Positions 26,386 to 36,968 of a stretch of DNA of 64,000 nt are shown here, piece by piece; positions within the stretch are counted from its first letter, which is position 1, and every line of letters starts with the position of its first letter. This stretch comes from Enterovibrio sp. JCM 19048 (GTDB lineage Bacteria > Pseudomonadota > Gammaproteobacteria > Enterobacterales > Vibrionaceae). The translations under genes and the position numbers were made by a program. The stretch covers positions 186,001 to 250,000 of the forward strand of contig BAXE01000005.1 of the NCBI GenBank assembly GCA_001310415.1, in the 5' to 3' direction. Under the pieces are notes generated by a model. The model did no database searches, was not told the DNA's origin, and saw only the letters and a list, made by a program, of their open reading frames with translations.

Positions 26386-27435
26386 ATGAAAGGCAAAGCG
26401 TTCGCAGAATGGTTGGGTGTGGAGATACCCATGATTCAGGCGCCCATGGCGGGTGTGCAGGACAGCCAACTGGCATTGGCTGTGAGCCGTGCTGGCGGTT
26501 TAGGCTCCATTCCCTGCGGCATGCTCAGTAAAAACGATATCGTTACGGAGATAGAAAGGTTTAAAGCGGCGTCAGGCAAGCCATTTAACCTGAATTTCTT
26601 TTGCCATCAGGAACTGCCTTTTGATGCAGAGCGCCATGCCCAATGGCGACAGCAACTGTCAGGCTATTTCGAGCGCTTTGACATTGATGAAAGCACCTTT
26701 GGTAACAAAGCCAGCCGACTGCCATTCAGTAACGAGATTGCGGATGCCATTGCCCCTTATTCACCGCCAGTGGTGAGTTTCCATTTTGGCTTGCCGGATA
26801 AATCCTTGCTGGCAAAAGTCAAAGGGTGGGGCGCGAAGGTGCTTTCATCTGCAACAACGGTTGAAGAAGCAATCTGGCTGGAACGAAACGGCTGTGATGC
26901 CGTTATCCTGCAGGGTTTGGAAGCAGGTGGTCACAGGGGGATGTTTTTAACCGCAGATCTTTCAACACAGCTACCGGTCTTTGAACTGCTGCAGGCGGTT
27001 TCAACCCGGGTTTCTTTGCCGCTAATCATAGCTGGAGGCATTGCAACGCGGGAGGATGTTGGCCGGGCTTTTGAACTGGGCGCCAGTGCTGTACAGATAG
27101 GGACAGCCTTCCTGCTGTGTGACGAAGCCAAAACGTCGGCGCTGCACCGTCAGGCGTTAAAATCGGCCAAGGCTAACCATACCGAGATCACCAATATTTT
27201 CTCTGGCCGTCCAGCGCGGGGCATTGTCAACGGTGCTATGTCGGGGTTGGGGAGTGTGCGGGAAGATGCGCCGTATTTTCCGTACGCATCGATAGAAATG
27301 GGACCTTTGCGCGCCGCCGCGGAAAAGCGCGGCAGTGACGAATTCACGCCACTTTGGTCGGGGATGAACAATGGGCATTGCAAGGAAACCAGTGCGGCTG
27401 ACATTATCCATGCGCTGATGGGCATCCACGGTTGA
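26386..27435 (+). CDS. Nitronate monooxygenase (2-nitropropane dioxygenase family)
   Basis: 349 residues. FMN-dependent TIM barrel: EIPMIQAPMAGVQDSQLALA at the N-terminus, GLEAGGHRG with the catalytic-type His, LPLIIAGGIATREDVGRAFE and GASAVQIGTAFLLCDE binding the FMN phosphate. It oxidises alkyl nitronates such as propionate 3-nitronate. ATG 26386 follows AAAGGATCAGTGAG; an in-frame earlier start at 26353 lies in the intergenic repeat region and is rejected. Monocistronic, closed by a strong terminator. Confidence 0.88.
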   Translation: MKGKAFAEWLGVEIPMIQAPMAGVQDSQLALAVSRAGGLGSIPCGMLSKNDIVTEIERFKAASGKPFNLNFFCHQELPFDAERHAQWRQQLSGYFERFDIDESTFGNKASRLPFSNEIADAIAPYSPPVVSFHFGLPDKSLLAKVKGWGAKVLSSATTVEEAIWLERNGCDAVILQGLEAGGHRGMFLTADLSTQLPVFELLQAVSTRVSLPLIIAGGIATREDVGRAFELGASAVQIGTAFLLCDEAKTSALHRQALKSAKANHTEITNIFSGRPARGIVNGAMSGLGSVREDAPYFPYASIEMGPLRAAAEKRGSDEFTPLWSGMNNGHCKETSAADIIHALMGIHG

Positions 27436-27454
27436 GTTGGTATAGCCATAAACG

Positions 27455-27482
27455 ACAAAGCGGGCTCGGGACCCGCTTTGTG
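27455..27482. terminator. Bidirectional terminator
   Basis: ACAAAGCGGG and CCCGCTTTGT around a short loop, between the nitronate monooxygenase gene and the convergent chemoreceptor gene. Confidence 0.85.
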
Positions 27483-27501
27483 TTTTACGGCAAAGAAATA
27501 T

Positions 27502-29503
27502 CTACACCGTGAATTTGTGTACCAGTTCGTTTTGGTTCACGGCTTGTTGATCCAGACGCTGGCTGGCACCTGCTACATCCTGCATCGCGGTGTAGCTGTT
27601 GTCGGCAATGTAGGAAATATGCTCAACGTTACGGGCAATATCGGCAGATGTTGTGCGCTGCTCGGCGGCAGCTTGCGCAATCTGGCTGCTCATGTCGCTG
27701 ATCATCATGATGATGGCTTCAATTTCTTCCATCGCTGAGTTGGCATCTGAAGCCTGTGCCACGCTGTTGCTCATTTCTGTCACGCACTCCTGCATCACCT
27801 GAACCGCTTCACGCGATTGCGACTGCAGCTTGCTGATCATCTCTTCGATTTCTGATGTGGAATCCGACGTGCGTTTCGCCAGCACACGCACTTCATCGGC
27901 AACCACAGCAAACCCGCGGCCTTGTTCACCGGCGCGTGCGGCTTCAATGGCAGCGTTGAGTGCCAGCAGGTTGGTTTGATCTGCAATGTTGCTGATCACA
28001 TCCAGAATAGTTTCAATGTTGGCTGACATTTCCTGCAACGACGAGACTGCTGCCACCGACTGATCCAGGCGTGTAGATAGCTGGTGGGTGGTGCTGATAT
28101 TGCGGGTCATGATTTCGCGACCTTTCGTTGCTGCGTCACTCACTTCCATGACTTTGTCCATGGTGTGCTGGGCGCTGTTTGCAACGTCCTGAACCGAGTG
28201 TTCCATTTGTGTCATGGCTGCGGCAACCGCCGTTGTCTGTTGGCGTTGCTCATTGAGCTGGGCTTTTGCGGTTTGGGTGGTGGACTGGTTTTCCGCCGCC
28301 ACTTGCGCCTGCTCTTCGGCAGCGTCTTTCAGCTGACGCAAAATGCCCTGAAGGTTGGATGCCAAGGTGTTGATGTGGTCAGCAAGTTGGCCGAATTCGT
28401 TGTGTTCGTTCACTTCTATGCGTTTGGTCATGTCACCTTGCGTGAGTGCCTCAAGCACGGTCAGTGTGCTTCTCAGCGGTTTGCGTACACTGCGTGCAAT
28501 GTGCCAGCCGATAAAAACAGTGATTGCCAGAATCAGCACACCGATCAGGATGGTCTGTCGCACACCGTTTGCAAATGACTCGTTCGCCTGTTCTATAGAC
28601 TCAGCCATCACAGATTCTGCCTGACCACGGAACTGTTCCAGAATCGCCATGGTTTTGTCCACTTCGGCGGCCAGGTTGGCGATGTTGGTGTAAAGCTCCT
28701 TGGTGGCGACCAGGTACATGTAGTGCTGGTCCAGCACGCCGCCTTCACGGCTTACGTCGTGGGAGAATGCGTCCAATTCTTTCTGGAATTTTTCCTTCAG
28801 CTCAGGCAGTTGCGAAGTGAGCGAGCGGAAAGAGTAGTTCACTGGTTCACACTGCGTTTGTTTTCGGCAATGGCTTTGGTGACATCATCCAGGTTACTGC
28901 TTGCCAGTGCGTCAGAGGTGTGGATTTCTGTTTCCTGCAGCTTTTTGAAATACGTTTTAGAGATGATTTTCACTGTGGTGTTGCCATTGTTGGCAACAAA
29001 GTCCTGCATGCCCAACGCCAAGGCTGTGTTCATTCGCTGGAATTGGCGAGCGGCTTTCACACCGGCGTCTTTTGCGGTTTGCTGGCGCTGGTAGTTGGCG
29101 ATGGCGATTGACGCTTCAGCAAAGTAACGGTTTTCCACTTCGCGCAGTGCTTCCAACTGGCTGGTAAGCTCTGCGTTTTGTGATGATGCGTCATAGAGGT
29201 TCGTCAACGCGCTGTCGAATTTTTCCCTTGCGGCTTCAAAGTGCTGCAAACCTGTTCGCTCTGTGCACCGTTATTGCTGGTGAGATAGTCTTTGAAGATC
29301 TTGTCTGCGGTTAGCAGGCTAACGCTGGCTTCATTTGAGAGGTTAACGAGCGGGAGGGCTTCTGAGGTGACGGTTTCGAGCTGTCCATGGATAGTTTGTG
29401 AGTTGTTTAGGTTGAGTGTATTGGTGGCAATTAAGCTGATTGCGAGTACTGCAAAACCTGCGTAGACGCGTCGAATCACTGAACTTTGTCGTTTTTTAGC
29501 CAT
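27502..29503 (-). CDS. Methyl-accepting chemotaxis protein (two frameshifts)
   Basis: About 667 residues corrected, from ATG 29503 with a GGGAGGG ribosome site. Layout: first span (about 12-34), a ~240-residue helical periplasmic sensor, second span ([18 protein letters not shown]), HAMP domain ([20 protein letters not shown]), then the cytoplasmic coiled coil with the conserved hairpin tip [20 protein letters not shown] followed by [12 protein letters not shown]. It signals to CheA/CheW. The all-helical sensor could be of the HBM or four-helix type; the ligand is unknown. Frames break near 28842 and 29250, each fixed by one base. No che genes are nearby. Confidence 0.9.
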
Positions 29504-29975
29504 TTGTATCCCTCCCACCGACCTTAGGTCGATGTATCCCCCGAAAATAGAGCTCAAAGTTGAAAGAAAAGAAGCTCATAGAATGTTGGTGCCAATGGTT
29601 TAGTGCGGTATGCGTTTGTTCTGGCTCGTGAACACGCATTTGCTTTCTACCACATTGATGTTTTTATCATCCGCAAGTATTTCAAAAACTTTATGTTTGA
29701 ATAGCTGTGTGGTTCCGACTCTTTGAAGTGATGCGCAAATTTGCTGACTAAGTGGTTAATAAACGACAGGTGGCTGATGAGTCCGGCTGGTTGCTGGGTG
29801 ATTTTTCACCAATTTCGCGATGTGGGGTTTTCTTGAGGCAATTGGCGCTTTTAAAACATTGTTCATTATTGCTCAACGCACGGGTCTCTAGCATACTGAT
29901 ACACAGCCACTGCTGAAGCAGGCATCCAGAGGTGGCTCAACGTATTCATTCAAAATCATTCATTTGGAGTTGCCC
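29504..29975. other. Intergenic region between the chemoreceptor gene and hinT
   Basis: 472 bases holding the divergent promoters. No gene, repeat or clear regulator site was recognised. Confidence 0.4.
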
Positions 29976-30326
29976 GTGGCCGAAGAAACCATTTTCAGTA
30001 AAATCATCCGGAAAGAAATTCCCGCTGACGTGGTTTACCAAGACGATCTCGTCACAGCATTTCGCGACATCAATCCTCGTGCGCCAAGCCATATCCTGAT
30101 TATTCCGAATAAGCTGATCCCAACGGTTAACGACATCGAAGCTGATGATGAAGCCGCGATGGGACGTATGTTTACCGTAGCGCGTAAACTTGCAAAAGAA
30201 GAGGGGATTGCCGAAGAAGGCTACCGCCTTATCATGAACTGCAACAGCCATGGCGGTCAGGAGGTTTATCATATCCACCTGCACCTGCTTGGTGGTCGAC
30301 CATTGGGACCGATGCTCATCGGTTAA
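29976..30326 (+). CDS. hinT: Purine nucleoside phosphoramidase, HIT family
   Basis: 116 residues from GTG 29976, with GGAG 7 bases upstream. Starts [20 protein letters not shown] and ends with the histidine triad [16 protein letters not shown] (H-x-H-x-H), which hydrolyses AMP-lysine and similar phosphoramidates. It is the first gene of the hinT-ycfL-lpoB-thiK cluster, a gene order known from Escherichia coli and Vibrio. Confidence 0.94.
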   Translation: MAEETIFSKIIRKEIPADVVYQDDLVTAFRDINPRAPSHILIIPNKLIPTVNDIEADDEAAMGRMFTVARKLAKEEGIAEEGYRLIMNCNSHGGQEVYHIHLHLLGGRPLGPMLIG

Positions 30327-31767
30327 TGATCGCTTATATCAAACGGGCCCGACCCCGCCGGAATCGGGCTCTTTTTATCTCTCCCGCTAAGTTATTGGCG
30401 GTCTGCCTGAGCGCATCGCTCGCAGCTGCGCCAATTTATCTGCGCAATCACTTTTCAGTCATTATTCAGCAGCGTTGCAGGCGCCACATACGCTGACGGC
30501 GGCTGGCGAATACCAGCAAGCGCTTGATGAACTGCCGGATACACCCGACGGTGATATTCTCGATGGCATGGAAAAAGGCCGCATAGCCCTTTTGGCCGGT
30601 GATCCTGCGTTGAGTAAAGAAGCGTTAGAGAAGGCGGACAATGCGGCTACGGAGCAGCAAAACGCGGCGATCATTCAGTTGTCAAATGGCGTGAGTCAGT
30701 TGGGGGCACTTGTCACCAATGACAATATGATTGATTACGTACCTGCGGATTATGAGCTGGGTTTCCTCCACCTTTACCTGACGCTGAACTACCTTCAGCA
30801 GCACGATTTGCAAGGTGCGCTGGTGGAAGTGCGGCGCGCGAATCTGGTTCAGGAGCGTGCACGGAAAATCCGTGAACGTGAGCTTGAGGACGTGCAGCAA
30901 ACTGCAACGCAAAACGGTATCAGTGAAAATGTCGGCGCTGTGCTTTCACGTTATCCCGATGTGGGTAGCAAATTGGGTACAGTTCAGAACGCATACCTTT
31001 TTTACCTGTCCGCGTTGCTGTATGAAGCAGAGGGAAACCTGAACAGCGCGTTTATTGATTACTCCAGGGCGTTGGCGGTAGAACCGGAAAACCGTTTTGT
31101 GGCTGATGCTGTCATGCGCATCGCCTATCGTCAGGGGCGCGGTGATGCGTTGGCAATGCTGGAGAAAAAATATGGCAACTATCAACCGCCAGGTAAAGAC
31201 AAAGGCCAGCTGGTTATTCTGAACGAGCAGGGCATTGTGAATGCGAAGGCGTTCTGGCGTTTGCCTCTTTGGCTTACCGACAGCCGGGGGTATGTGGAAT
31301 CACACACGGTCGCGTTGCCATACTACCCTTCAATGAGTGTTGGAGCGCAAAAAGCACTGGTGGTGCAAGGTAGCCTTGTTAAACCTGCTGAGTTGGTGAA
31401 CGTTAACCGCATGGCTCAGAAGGCGCTCAACGAAGCCATGCCGTCCATGGCGGTGAGACAAATCCTGCGTGTTGTGGCGAAAAACGAAATGCGCAAGTCT
31501 TTGGCAGAGCAGGATGAAAGTGGCATCGGCAGTTTGGTGGTGAGCATCTTCAATGCGCTGAGCGAACAGCCAGACACGCGGAGCTGGCAGACATTGCCGG
31601 AAAGCGTTGGTGTTTTCAGCGGGTACTATTCAAAAGGTCCACTCTCTGTTCAGGCAGAAGGACAAGATATAAATGTAACGATTGAACCGGGACAGACCAC
31701 CTTGTTGTGGGTATCACGACAGGGGAACAAACTGGTTCATTGGAAGGGGATTTTAGGAGGCATATGA
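30326..31767 (+). CDS. COG3014-type lipoprotein in the hinT-lpoB cluster (frameshifted at the lipobox)
   Basis: About 480 residues if started at ATG 30326, which overlaps the hinT stop. Adding one C at CGCAGCTGCGCC (30425) joins LLAVCLSASLAAC to ANLSAQSLFSHYSAALQAP, giving a lipobox LAAC and hence an anchored periplasmic protein with TPR-like helical repeats (LTLNYLQQHDLQGALVEVRR; FYLSALLYEAEGNLNSAFID). The family is found beside ycfL/lpoB in vibrios and its role is unknown. Odd point: a terminator-like hairpin at 30345 lies inside this 5' end, so the true start may instead be a TTG near 30394, which would leave a signal peptide without basic residues. Confidence 0.7.
30345..30376 (+). terminator. 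Terminator-like hairpin after hinT
   Basis: GGGCCCGA, loop, TCGGGCTC then TTTTT, 18 bases past the hinT stop. It overlaps the possible 5' coding end of the next gene. Confidence 0.6.
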
Positions 31768-32153
31768 TGAAATATGCGATGATTTTGTTGTCAGGTGTGT
31801 TGCTGTTGTCTGGCTGTGCCAATCAATCGGCGGGTATCAGTATCGACAGCAGCAACCAAAATGTGGTGCTCGGCAGCTCTGTCCTGGGCAAAAAGCTGGA
31901 GTTTGGCAATGCCAAAACCAGTACCGTCAATGACCGTCTGCTGGCGCAGGTGGACGTGACCAATAAAAGCGGTGAAACGCAGAATCTGCAGTATCGTTTT
32001 AACTGGTACGATGCTCAGGGGCTGGAAGTGGACAGCGGTAAATCACCATGGCGACAGTTTATCGTCTATGGCGGTGAAACCGTAACGCTTCAGGGTGTAG
32101 CGCTGAATCCGGATGCGAAGAATTTCCGCATCTCATTACGCAATATTCAATAA
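31764..32153 (+). CDS. ycfL: YcfL family lipoprotein (DUF1425)
   Basis: 129 residues. ATG 31764 overlaps the preceding stop (ATGA) and follows AGGAGG. Signal MMKYAMILLSGVLLLSGCAN with lipobox LSGC. The mature domain is an immunoglobulin-like beta sandwich (LLAQVDVTNKSGETQNLQYR, FNWYDAQGLEVDS). YcfL is regularly encoded just upstream of lpoB; its role is not established, and an association with the LpoB/PBP1b pathway is inferred from context. Confidence 0.85.
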   Translation: MMKYAMILLSGVLLLSGCANQSAGISIDSSNQNVVLGSSVLGKKLEFGNAKTSTVNDRLLAQVDVTNKSGETQNLQYRFNWYDAQGLEVDSGKSPWRQFIVYGGETVTLQGVALNPDAKNFRISLRNIQ

Positions 32154-32175
32154 ATAACACAAAGCAGGTAGGCGA

Positions 32176-32766
32176 ATGAAAAAGAGTCTTATTGCGCTGA
32201 TGGGCGTTGCCCTCATCATGGGCGGTTGTGCCAAACAGGTCACCTACGGTGATGCGCAGGAAGTAGAAACCACCACTATCGAATTTGGTTCGACAGATTT
32301 GCAGAAAATCGCTGTCGATATGACTGACAGTATGTTGTCATCCGGTGCCGTTGCGGCGATCACCCGTAGCGACCGTCCGATTGTCTTCGTCGAGTCCGTA
32401 AAAAATAAAACTGCAGAACACATTGATACTGAGTCCATCACAGACAGTATCAGCACCCGTCTAATCAATTCTGGTAAGTTCCGTTTTGTAGATATGACGC
32501 GCGTTGAAGCGGTTCGCAAACAACTGGATTTCCAAAACAACGATGCACTGGTCAACCCGGGTACAGCGATTCAATTTGGTAAAATGGTCGGTGCGCAGTA
32601 CATGCTTTACGGCAACCTTTCCAGCATCACCAAGCGCGATGGCAGCGACGAAGATGTTTATTACAAAATGACTATGCGTTTGATGGATCTCGAAACCGGT
32701 CTGATCGAGTGGGCTGACGAAACCGAAATCCGCAAGAAACAGTCAAAAGCGTTGCTTGGCTGGTAA
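32176..32766 (+). CDS. lpoB: Outer-membrane lipoprotein LpoB, activator of PBP1b
   Basis: 196 residues. Signal MKKSLIALMGVALIMGGCAK with lipobox MGGC, lipidated Cys 18. Globular domain: SSGAVAAITRSDRPIVFVES, TESITDSISTRLINSGKFRF, VGAQYMLYGNLSSI and a conserved end LETGLIEWADETEIRKKQSK. LpoB reaches through the peptidoglycan to stimulate PBP1b transglycosylase activity. The short linker after the Cys, compared with the long one in enterobacteria, is typical of vibrios as I recall. 22 bases after ycfL, same operon. Confidence 0.92.
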   Translation: MKKSLIALMGVALIMGGCAKQVTYGDAQEVETTTIEFGSTDLQKIAVDMTDSMLSSGAVAAITRSDRPIVFVESVKNKTAEHIDTESITDSISTRLINSGKFRFVDMTRVEAVRKQLDFQNNDALVNPGTAIQFGKMVGAQYMLYGNLSSITKRDGSDEDVYYKMTMRLMDLETGLIEWADETEIRKKQSKALLGW

Positions 32767-32790
32767 GACGGTCCATAAATACACCGAGTA

Positions 32791-33636
32791 ATGATTTTGT
32801 CGCAGTTTGACGATATCGACATGGCCGCAGTCGCAGAAAGACTGCGGCCTGATTTATTATTACCCACGCAGAATATCTCAGCGGGGGCTTGAGTAACCGC
32901 TGTATGAAACTGACCGCAGATACCGGCGAGCAGTTTGTCTGGCGGCCACAAGCAGCATCAACCGCAGCGTTTGGCCTCAGTCGGCGGGATGAGTACAACA
33001 CGCTATGCATTGCATCTGGCGCGGGGTTAGCGGGTGCACCAGCAAAACTTTACCCTGAAGGCTGCTAAACCACTGGCTGGAAGGCGATGTGCTGGATCAT
33101 GTTGATGCTGGGTTGGCAGCGAACCTTGCTGCAAAGGTACATGCCTTGCCATTGCTGGGGAACGCATTCGATCCTTTCGATAAAGGCGTGAGGTATTTCA
33201 GCCAGCTTTCAACCCATTCAAAAACCGCTAACCTCTGCGCAGTGCACCAGTATTTCCAACAGCACCGTTTTGTAACTGGTCTTGCAATGACGACGTGCCA
33301 CTATGATTTGGGATACTACAACCTGATTCGCCAGCCCGGTGGGGAACTGCAAATCATCGATTGGGAATATGCAGCACTGGGTGACCCATCCTTTGATTTA
33401 GTCATGACGTCCTTGGCAAATGACATCGAACTTGAAACCTTGGTGAACCATTACTGTCAAAATAGACGTATTGAAAATGTTGAACAGTGGCAAAGCTATT
33501 GTCAGCGCTGGTTGCCGGTTGCCCAGTATCTGGGTTTTCTCTGGTTCGCCTCGGGTTTGAATTATACGGCTACGACCTTTACCAAGAACGCCGCGACTTA
33601 TACCTCTCCCAGTTAATGGAGTACGTGGAGAGTTAA
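32791..33636 (+). CDS. thiK: Thiamine kinase-like phosphotransferase (three frameshifts)
   Basis: About 282 residues corrected, from ATG 32791 (MILSQFDDIDMAAVAERLRP). Aminoglycoside-phosphotransferase/choline-kinase fold: glycine-rich start GGLSNRCMKLT, catalytic loop CHYDLGYYNLI and metal-binding IIDWEYAALGDPSFDL. It phosphorylates thiamine to salvage it. Lost bases near 32878 (G run), 33063 (GGCTGC for GGCTTGC) and 33560 (TTATACGG for TTATTACGG) split it into pieces; all repairs restore the family sequence. The gene order lpoB-thiK supports the identity. A 10-bp perfect stem GGCCGCAGTC/GACTGCGGCC lies within its 5' coding end. Confidence 0.85.
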
Positions 33637-33655
33637 CTGCACAGGAGAGAGGCAG

Positions 33656-34510
33656 ATGAAGACGTTTCAGTTCCTTTTTCGAAAACATATTCTGCTTCCT
33701 CTATTCACACTTTTTTTCCTTTCCGCCTGCGCCAACCAGTTCGCCTATAACACCCTGCCTTTCTGGATAGACTATTACCTGTCCGACTATGTTGATATGA
33801 CGCCGACACAACAGGCGCGGTTTGACCGCGATTTGGAAGCATTTCATCAATGGCACCGCAACGTGGAGCTGCCCAAAATTCAGAAAGTGCTTAACCAGTT
33901 AAACGTTGAAATGGCAAAACCTCTGAGCTACGGGAAAATCGGGGAGTACCATGAAAAGGTTAAAGCGCTCACTTTGGCCTCATTGCAGGGGTTGACCCCC
34001 ACACTGGTTAATCTCATTTCTTCTCTCAGTGATGAGCAGGCGGACGCTTGGCTTAAAACCCTTAACAGCAAAATTGAAGAGCGTGTTGAAAAAGCCCAGA
34101 AAGGAACGGAGCAAGAGCAAATCGAACGCCGGCAGGACAGGTTAATAGACCAGGCAGAGGAATGGGTAGATAACCTGAACGACAGGCAGCGGGCACAGTT
34201 GCTGGAAATGGCAGGCTACCAGATCGAAATGCGTGCAGTTTTTTATGCGATACGCGACTCGTTAATCGATGAGCTTGCCGGTGTGCTGGAAAACCGTCAC
34301 GCACCGGATTTGGATGTGCGCATCAACAACTATCTGGCTAACCTTGTGGCGTTCCGAAGCTTTGAGTATCAAAACGATATGGCTCTCTACCTTGCCCGCC
34401 GCTATGAACTCCTTCAGCGACTTGATCGCAATTTGAGTCAGAAACAAAGGACAGCTCTTCGTGGAAAATTGCAGGAATACAGTGACGATATCACCGCGGT
34501 GATGAATTGA
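33656..34510 (+). CDS. DUF6279-type lipoprotein
   Basis: 284 residues. Lipoprotein signal ending LFFLSACAN (lipobox LSAC, Cys about 24), then CANQFAYNTLPFWIDYYLSD and DYVDMTPTQQARFDRDLEAF, which fits the DUF6279 family. Otherwise strongly helical and charged. Role unknown; the anchoring and position between thiK and ycfP suggest an envelope function. AGGAGAGAGG precedes ATG 33656. Confidence 0.8.
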   Translation: MKTFQFLFRKHILLPLFTLFFLSACANQFAYNTLPFWIDYYLSDYVDMTPTQQARFDRDLEAFHQWHRNVELPKIQKVLNQLNVEMAKPLSYGKIGEYHEKVKALTLASLQGLTPTLVNLISSLSDEQADAWLKTLNSKIEERVEKAQKGTEQEQIERRQDRLIDQAEEWVDNLNDRQRAQLLEMAGYQIEMRAVFYAIRDSLIDELAGVLENRHAPDLDVRINNYLANLVAFRSFEYQNDMALYLARRYELLQRLDRNLSQKQRTALRGKLQEYSDDITAVMN

Positions 34511-34627
34511 GATCTCAGTTTTATCGTGCTGCCTGTCATTTAACCTCAGGAAAAATGCGTCATTGCGTGATACTATCCATGCAAAGATAAATCGGCTAAA
34601 GCCGGTAATTAGCGAGAGGGAGTTTCC

Positions 34628-35169
34628 GTGATTATTTATCTTCATGGCTATGATTCAACCAGCCCAGGCAACCACGAAAAGGTCATGCAACTTCAATTCA
34701 TTGACCCGGACGTGCGTTTCATCAACTACAGCACGTTACATCCCAAACACGATATGCAGCACCTCTTGAAAGAGGTGAATAAGCATATGGAACTTTCTGA
34801 CGACAAAGCCCCCTTGATCTGCGGCGTTGGCCTTGGTGGCTATTGGTCTGAGCGCATTGGTTTTCTCAGCGGTATCAAACAGGTCATCTTTAACCCGAAC
34901 TTGTTTCCGCAAGAAAACATGGAAGGGCGAATTGACCGTCCGGAAGAGTATGCGGATATTGCCACCAAGTGCGTTGAGAACTTCCGCAGCAAAAATGCAG
35001 GTCGCTGCATGGTGGTGTTGTCCCGGGAAGACGAAGTGTTAGACAACGAGCGCACCGCAAAAGAACTCGGTGAATACTACGAGATCATTTGGGATGATGC
35101 GCAAACTCACAAATTCAAGAGCATTTCCCACCACCTGCAAGCCATGAAGCTTTTAAAGACCAGGCCTAG
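34628..35169 (+). CDS. ycfP: YcfP family putative esterase (C-terminal frameshift)
   Basis: 180 residues corrected, the same as the Escherichia coli protein. Alpha/beta-hydrolase-like: [20 protein letters not shown], nucleophile elbow region [38 protein letters not shown] and [16 protein letters not shown]. The Ser usually seen at the elbow is Gly-Val-Gly here, as in other YcfP proteins, so activity is unproven. One lost G at AGGCC (35165) hides the stop at 35167-35169 and would carry the frame through the terminator. GTG start 34628 with GAGAGGGAG upstream. Confidence 0.88.
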
Positions 35170-35184
35170 AAGTGGTGAAACAAC

Positions 35185-35215
35185 AAAAGCGTCGGGACAT
35201 CCCCGGCGCTTTTTT
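35185..35215 (+). terminator. Terminator after ycfP
   Basis: AAAGCGTCGGG ACAT CCCCGGCGCTTT followed by TTT. Confidence 0.85.
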
Positions 35216-35341
35216 GCGTTCGGGGGAATACGTTCAAGCTGCACATCTCACCGTGCATTTTTGACTGCGCGACAGTTGATGGCATTTTGCGACCACTTTG
35301 GTTGATTTCGCTGCAATTGGTGTGAATAAAGGATTTAAAAA

Positions 35342-35369
35342 TTGATTGAGATCAAGTGAGCTGTATAAT
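35342..35369 (+). promoter_or_regulatory. ndh promoter with an FNR site over the -35 region
   Basis: TTGATTGAGATCAA (35342-35355) is a perfect FNR box (TTGAT-N4-ATCAA). The -10 element TATAAT is at 35364-35369, so FNR would cover the -35 hexamer and repress under anoxia, as known for ndh in Escherichia coli. The start of ndh is about 230 bases further on, leaving a long leader in which nothing else was recognised. Confidence 0.75.
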
Positions 35370-35600
35370 GGATTCAACAAAAATGAGGCGTTATCAAAAA
35401 AAGTAACGCTCTGGCACTCAAAACAAAATTAAAGACAAAGATGTGCCAAGCCGAAAACGGCGAATTTTACCTCACTTCCTACTGATTTCCGGCCTGTAAA
35501 AACAACTGGCTGACGACACATTTTCCATCATCACGCCACTTTTGGGGAGCGCGGGATGAAACACAGTTTTTCGTATTAAAATCATGGTGAGGACGTATTC

Positions 35601-36893
35601 GTGACCAAAATTATTGTTGTAGGTGGCGGTGCCGGTGGCCTGGAATTGGCAACTAAACTGGGTCGTACCCTTGGACGCAAAGGACGCGCCAAAGTCACGC
35701 TGGTAGACCGTAAGGCAAGTCACCTTTGGAAGCCTCTGTTGCATGAGGTAGCAACCGGTTCATTGGATGAGGGTGTAGACGCAATCAGCTACCGCGCCCA
35801 CGCAAAGAACCATCACTTTGATTTCCAGTTGGGTAGCCTGTCTGGCATCGACCGTGAAAACAAACTGATCACTCTTGCTGCTTTGCATGATGAAGAAGAT
35901 GGCGAACTGCTGATGCCTGAGCGTCAGCTAAGCTACGACATTCTGGTAATGGCTATCGGTTCTACCTCGAACGACTTCAACACAGATGGCGTTCGTGACC
36001 ACTGTATCTTCCTTGATAGCCCAGAGCAGGCACGTCGTTTCCGCAATGAAATGAACAACGAGTTCCTGAAACTGCACGCGAAATCAGGTAACGGTACGGT
36101 TGATATCGCGATTGTCGGTGCAGGTGCTACGGGTGTTGAGCTGTCAGCTGAGCTGCACAACGCCATCAAAGAACTGCACAACTACGGCTTCCAGGATCTT
36201 GATAGCTCAAAACTGAAAGTGACGTTGGTTGAAGCGGGTGAGCGCATTTTGCCAGCATTGCCGCCACGTTTGTCTGGCGCTGCACAGCAAGAGTTGATCA
36301 AGCTGGGTGTTACGGTTCGCACGGCGACAATGGTTGTTAAAGCCGAAGCTGATGGTTTGACAACCAAAGATGGCGACAAGATCCCGGCACAAATCATGGT
36401 GTGGGCCGCAGGTATCAAAGCCCCAGATTTCCTGAAAGACATCGCGGGTCTGGAAACTAACCGTATTAACCAGCTGGTGGTGAAACCAACGCTTCAGACG
36501 ACCCGTGACGAAGATATTTTTGTTATCGGCGACTGTGCGGCGTGTGAGCAAGCTGATGGTTCTATGGTGCCACCACGTGCGCAATCTGCACACCAAATGG
36601 CAAGCCGTTGTTTCTCAAACATCGTTGCAAAAATCACTGACCGTGACCTGAAACCATACATCTACAAAGACCATGGTTCTCTGGTTTCACTGAGCCGTTT
36701 CTCTACCGTTGGTAGCCTGATGGGTAACCTGACCCGTGGTTCAATGATGGTTGAAGGCCGTCTGGCTCGTGTAGTGTATATCTCGCTGTACCGCATGCAC
36801 CAGATTGCGCTGCATGGCCTGTTCAAAACTGGCCTGATGATGGTGGTAAGCCGCATTAACCGCGTACTGCGCCCATCGCTGAAATTGCACTGA
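35601..36893 (+). CDS. ndh: Type II NADH:quinone dehydrogenase
   Basis: 430 residues from GTG 35601 (GAGGACG upstream). Two Rossmann folds: FAD site [24 protein letters not shown] site [23 protein letters not shown]-contact motif [15 protein letters not shown]; and the quinone/membrane C-terminal part [15 protein letters not shown]. It passes electrons from NADH to quinones at the inner face of the membrane without pumping protons. It stands after ycfP as in enterobacteria. FNR repression is likely. Confidence 0.95.
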   Translation: MTKIIVVGGGAGGLELATKLGRTLGRKGRAKVTLVDRKASHLWKPLLHEVATGSLDEGVDAISYRAHAKNHHFDFQLGSLSGIDRENKLITLAALHDEEDGELLMPERQLSYDILVMAIGSTSNDFNTDGVRDHCIFLDSPEQARRFRNEMNNEFLKLHAKSGNGTVDIAIVGAGATGVELSAELHNAIKELHNYGFQDLDSSKLKVTLVEAGERILPALPPRLSGAAQQELIKLGVTVRTATMVVKAEADGLTTKDGDKIPAQIMVWAAGIKAPDFLKDIAGLETNRINQLVVKPTLQTTRDEDIFVIGDCAACEQADGSMVPPRAQSAHQMASRCFSNIVAKITDRDLKPYIYKDHGSLVSLSRFSTVGSLMGNLTRGSMMVEGRLARVVYISLYRMHQIALHGLFKTGLMMVVSRINRVLRPSLKLH

Positions 36894-36911
36894 TGCAAAG
36901 AACAGAATAGA

Positions 36912-36938
36912 AAAGAGCAGCCTTGAGCTGCTCTTTCG
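36912..36938. terminator. Bidirectional terminator
   Basis: AAAGAGCAG, loop CCTTGAG, CTGCTCTTT between ndh and the convergent GNAT gene. Confidence 0.85.
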
Positions 36939-36968
36939 TTTGTGCTGACTATCCAAAAACTTGAGGCA

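Noticed and set aside
32821..32850. GGCCGCAGTC/GACTGCGGCC hairpin as a terminator after lpoB
   Set aside because: No T run follows and the bases encode the natural ThiK N-terminus (MAAVAERLRPD).
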